Assembly (NCBI GenBank): GCA_045532295.1
Contig: JAZSFP010000021.1
Span: forward strand, 1-56,898
Reading direction: 5' to 3'
Length of the DNA stretch: 56,898 nucleotides
Source: UBA10677 sp045532295
GTDB lineage: Bacteria > Bacillota > Clostridia > Christensenellales > Pumilibacteraceae
Shown: in pieces, positions 54,114 to 56,898 of the stretch
Position numbering within the stretch: position 1 is the stretch's first letter
Layout: every line of letters starts with the position of its first letter
Notes under the pieces: model-generated
What the model was told of the DNA's origin: nothing
The model's database searches: none
The model's input: the letters and a program-made list of their open reading frames with translations, nothing else
Translations under genes and position numbers: made by a program

Positions 54114-56735
54114 ATGAAAACCTTAAGACGCATTATTTGTCTGTGCCTTTGCGCAGTAATGAGCCTTGGATTTTTCGGCGGTTGCGGAAACACTCAGCAA
54201 CTCGATCCCGAAACCAGACCTCTTATGCTTGCAATCGGCGCGCTTGACAGTAACTTCAACCCCTTCTTTGCAACCTCGCTTAACGATACGCAGATTGCAG
54301 GACTTACGCAGGTAAATATGATTACCGCGGACGAGAACGGCGACCCTGCTTGTGGCGAGAACTGGCCCACGGTAGCAAAGGACTACAAGATTACTATGTT
54401 CGACGCTAACGGTAACGAGAGTGAAACGGGTAGCGCCGACGGTACTACTTCTTACGAGTTCTTGATTAAGAACGGTATCAAGTATTCCAACGGTAGCCCC
54501 CTTACCATTAAGGACGTCCTCTTTAACCTCTACGTATACCTCGATCCCGCGTACACCGGCTCTGCAACTATCTATTCGACGGACATCGTAGGTCTTAAAG
54601 CGTACCGCGCTCAAGACCCCGAACTTTCGGACGACGCAACTAACGACTACGAAAGCGGATTTTATTCCGACGCTCTTGGTAGAGTAGCGGCGCTTAAGGC
54701 TTGGTCTACGGGCGACAACACCGGCTCTGAGGACGACCTTCCCGCTGAAACGAAGGCTGACCTTGACACCGTAAAGAAACTCTTCAAAGAAGAGGCAACG
54801 AGCGACTGGACGAGCATAGAGACGAGTTGGTACGAAAGTTATAAGGACACTCATAACTTCACTTCCGCTTGGCAAGCGTACCTTTTCAACGAAGGCGTAA
54901 TCGAAGTACAAACCAAACTTCAAGAGAACGGTTCGTACACTCAGGTTAAGGATAGCGCAGGTAAGTACCTTACCACGCTTGACGCTGACGAGAACGGCGA
55001 TATTCGTGACCAGCACATTACCGACGAAATGGTAGCAGCGGCGTCCGCTGATAAGGTGACTGCGTATATGAACGCTAATAACTGCAGTGAAGAGTACGCA
55101 ATCACTCAACTTCAAAAAGAAACCGCGGTTAATATGGTTATCGAGAAGTACACCACCAAGGCGCAAATCAGCAATATCCTTTCCTACTGGGCAACGGCAG
55201 GCAAGGCTCTTGAAGACTTTGCCGCAGACTCCCGTTCTGAGTACTACGCTAACGCAGTAGTAGGCGGAAAACTCCTCGTTCCCAACATTAGCGGTATTAC
55301 CACCTATAAGACTAACGAATTCAAGGGCAAGGCTCTTGGCGAAGAATACTCCGTTCTTAAAATCGTAATCAACGGCGTAGACCCCAAAGCGCTTTGGAAC
55401 TTCGCGTTCAGCGTTTCGCCTATGTACTACTATTCTAACCAAGAACAAATCAACCTCTTCGACGGCGACGACGAAAGCGTACCTGCAAGCGAGCGTTCGC
55501 ACTTCGGCGTAAAGATCGGCGACAAGGAATTCTTCAACAACGTCCTTAAATCAACCTCGAAGAACGGTCTTCCCGTAGGCGCAGGAACTTATATGGCGTC
55601 GAGCGCGGACGGATCTAAGCCCGACGATAAGGGCGACTTCTTCGCAAACAATATCGTTTACTACGAGAGAAACCCCTATTTTGAAACTCTTGGTAGCGGA
55701 CTTTGCAACGCAAAGATTAAGTATATGTACTATAAGGTTATGGGCGACGACAAGATTATGAGCGCGCTTTCCACCAAGGAAATCGACTACGGCGAGCCCA
55801 ACGCAACCCCCTCCAACGTAAACGAAACGACGAGATATTCCTACCTTACCGCAGACGATTACAGAACGGCTGGTTACGGTTACGTAGGTATCAACCCCAA
55901 GTTCGTTAAAGACGTAAAAATCCGTCGCGCGATTATGAAGGCAATGAACACCTCGCTTATCGTAACCGACTACTACGGAGAAAAACTTGCAGAAACCATT
56001 TACCGTCCTATGTCTATGACCTCTTGGGCGTATCCCAAGGGAATTGCAGAATACAACGGTAGAGTAGAGAACGCTAACGCAGAAAGCATTACTTACGACG
56101 TAACGGGCGAAGAAATTGAGGCTCTCGTAGCGTCTGCAGGTTATATAAAAAAGGACGACGGGTTCTATCATCACGAAGATACCGACGAAAAACTCACCTT
56201 TACCTTCACGATTGCAGGCGAAACCACCGACCACCCCGCGTACGCAATGTTCCTTGACGCTCAAACGACCCTTAACGATATGGGTTGGGATATCAGCGTT
56301 AAACCCGACATCCTCGCTCTTAAGAAAATGAACTCGGGCGACCTCGCGGTATGGGCTGCAGCGTGGTCGAGCGGTGTAGACCCCGATATGTATCAGGTTT
56401 ACCACAAAGACAGTAAAGCAACCAGCGTTAATAACTGGAACTACGGCGGAATATTAAATGATACTCAAGGCATCTACTCTTACGAGGCAGGCGTCGTTGA
56501 AGAGTTAAGTAAGAAGATAGACGAGGCTCGTTCCGTTCTTACCGAGGCAGAGCGTACTCCTATCTACGCAGAGTGTCTTGATCTCGTTATGGATTTAGCA
56601 GTGGAACTTCCCACCTATCAGAGAAACGACCTTGCAGTTTACAACAACACCGTAATCGACTCGGCATCGGTAAACAGCAATCCTACTCACAATATGGGGG
56701 TTATCGGAAGGTTGTGGCTCGTTAACTACAAATAA
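54114..56735 (+). CDS. Family 5 (oligopeptide) ABC substrate-binding lipoprotein, enlarged
   Basis: 873 aa; 18 nt after the previous gene behind AAGGAG. Lipoprotein signal ends FGGC at Cys24. The fold is that of solute-binding family 5 (OppA/DppA): LAIGALDSNFNPFFA near the N-terminus, YEFLIKNGIKYSNGSPLTIKDVLFNLY (~115-142), NIVYYERNPYF, KIRRAIMKAMNTSLIVTDYYG and WAAAWSSGVDPDMYQVYH near the C-terminus. Typical members are 520-600 aa; here extra sequence of some 200-250 residues sits between the first lobe and the hinge (about 165-430). It should hand peptides to an Opp-type permease, which is not in this window. Confidence 0.88.
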   Translation: MKTLRRIICLCLCAVMSLGFFGGCGNTQQLDPETRPLMLAIGALDSNFNPFFATSLNDTQIAGLTQVNMITADENGDPACGENWPTVAKDYKITMFDANGNESETGSADGTTSYEFLIKNGIKYSNGSPLTIKDVLFNLYVYLDPAYTGSATIYSTDIVGLKAYRAQDPELSDDATNDYESGFYSDALGRVAALKAWSTGDNTGSEDDLPAETKADLDTVKKLFKEEATSDWTSIETSWYESYKDTHNFTSAWQAYLFNEGVIEVQTKLQENGSYTQVKDSAGKYLTTLDADENGDIRDQHITDEMVAAASADKVTAYMNANNCSEEYAITQLQKETAVNMVIEKYTTKAQISNILSYWATAGKALEDFAADSRSEYYANAVVGGKLLVPNISGITTYKTNEFKGKALGEEYSVLKIVINGVDPKALWNFAFSVSPMYYYSNQEQINLFDGDDESVPASERSHFGVKIGDKEFFNNVLKSTSKNGLPVGAGTYMASSADGSKPDDKGDFFANNIVYYERNPYFETLGSGLCNAKIKYMYYKVMGDDKIMSALSTKEIDYGEPNATPSNVNETTRYSYLTADDYRTAGYGYVGINPKFVKDVKIRRAIMKAMNTSLIVTDYYGEKLAETIYRPMSMTSWAYPKGIAEYNGRVENANAESITYDVTGEEIEALVASAGYIKKDDGFYHHEDTDEKLTFTFTIAGETTDHPAYAMFLDAQTTLNDMGWDISVKPDILALKKMNSGDLAVWAAAWSSGVDPDMYQVYHKDSKATSVNNWNYGGILNDTQGIYSYEAGVVEELSKKIDEARSVLTEAERTPIYAECLDLVMDLAVELPTYQRNDLAVYNNTVIDSASVNSNPTHNMGVIGRLWLVNYK

Positions 56736-56898
56736 TCTAAACGCAAAATCTGCGTCGCAATACTTCACAACCTCTCGGTCACGTACGTCCTTGTACGCTC
56801 CCTCGACTGTTGTTCGTCTTGCTTGCATCTCTTGCGTTTAAGCCTTGACCAAACCGAGCGGAGCGAGAAGACACTCCCGTTTGCAACGGGCGAGCGGA
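56736..56898. repeat. Post-operon palindrome and repeat at window end
   Basis: TAAACGCAA (56738-56746) pairs with TTGCGTTTA (56832-56840). The core CGGTCACGTAC (56776-56786) and GTACGCTCCCTCG (56793-56805) matches the cores after parC and transketolase with the same 17-nt offset. From 56846 the sequence (CGAGCGGAGCGAGAAGACAC on) matches 28570-28616. Confidence 0.8.

Noticed and set aside
54123..56405. Two minus-strand frames (459 and 284 codons) opposite the peptide-binding protein
   Set aside because: Shadows of a recognised family 5 binding protein.

Overview
The window reads as a chromosomal piece of an anaerobic, Gram-positive, low-to-moderate-GC bacterium, most likely an uncultured member of the Clostridia. 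Supporting signs are a T-box leader on thrS, strong Shine-Dalgarno sites (GGAGG type), TTGACA-17-TATAAT promoters, many lipobox lipoproteins, a CwlD-type amidase, pyruvate phosphate dikinase, and MntP. A genus cannot be named from sequence alone.

Layout. 0-9.6 kb is mostly on the minus strand: a decayed C_GCAxxG_C_C protein gene at the edge, an NAD-dependent epimerase, tRNA-Leu(CAG), an AraC regulator divergent from mntP, a GH39-like glycosidase, an MFS transporter divergent from a Cys-rich AraC regulator, an anchored protein of unknown function, and murG. From about 9.8 kb every gene is on the plus strand: a topoisomerase IV-type pair (parE-parC), an ABC-F ATPase, an M1 peptidase lipoprotein with a CwlD-like amidase, then the aromatic amino acid run tyrA-aroC-aroB-aroA-aroE-aroQ-aroK followed by a phosphohexomutase and transketolase (which makes the erythrose 4-phosphate that feeds the pathway). 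Then come a YfbR-type nucleotidase, an orphan 750-aa lipoprotein, a GH5-like glycosidase with a DMT transporter, T-box-thrS, ppdK, and a CASTOR/POLLUX-type ion channel.

41.5-56.7 kb is one long operon-like block of cell-surface genes: a 1322-aa lipoprotein with GLUG-like beta-helix modules, a 2429-aa membrane-anchored subtilase carrying about 27 BspA-type leucine-rich repeats, a 425-aa lipoprotein sharing the GLUG-like module, and an unusually large (873-aa) family 5 peptide-binding lipoprotein. The simplest reading is a surface machine that grips and cuts a protein substrate and captures the peptides. It is the best candidate here for an undescribed system.

Between genes the genome carries several families of short dispersed repeats. 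The most striking are long imperfect palindromes with a conserved apical core that begin directly after the stop codons of parC, transketolase and the peptide-binding protein. Other points worth checking are a shikimate kinase with an altered P-loop, a YfbR protein with HE in place of HD, a ParC with Leu at the acidic quinolone-region position, an apparently leaderless mntP, and a palindrome over the tyrA promoter.
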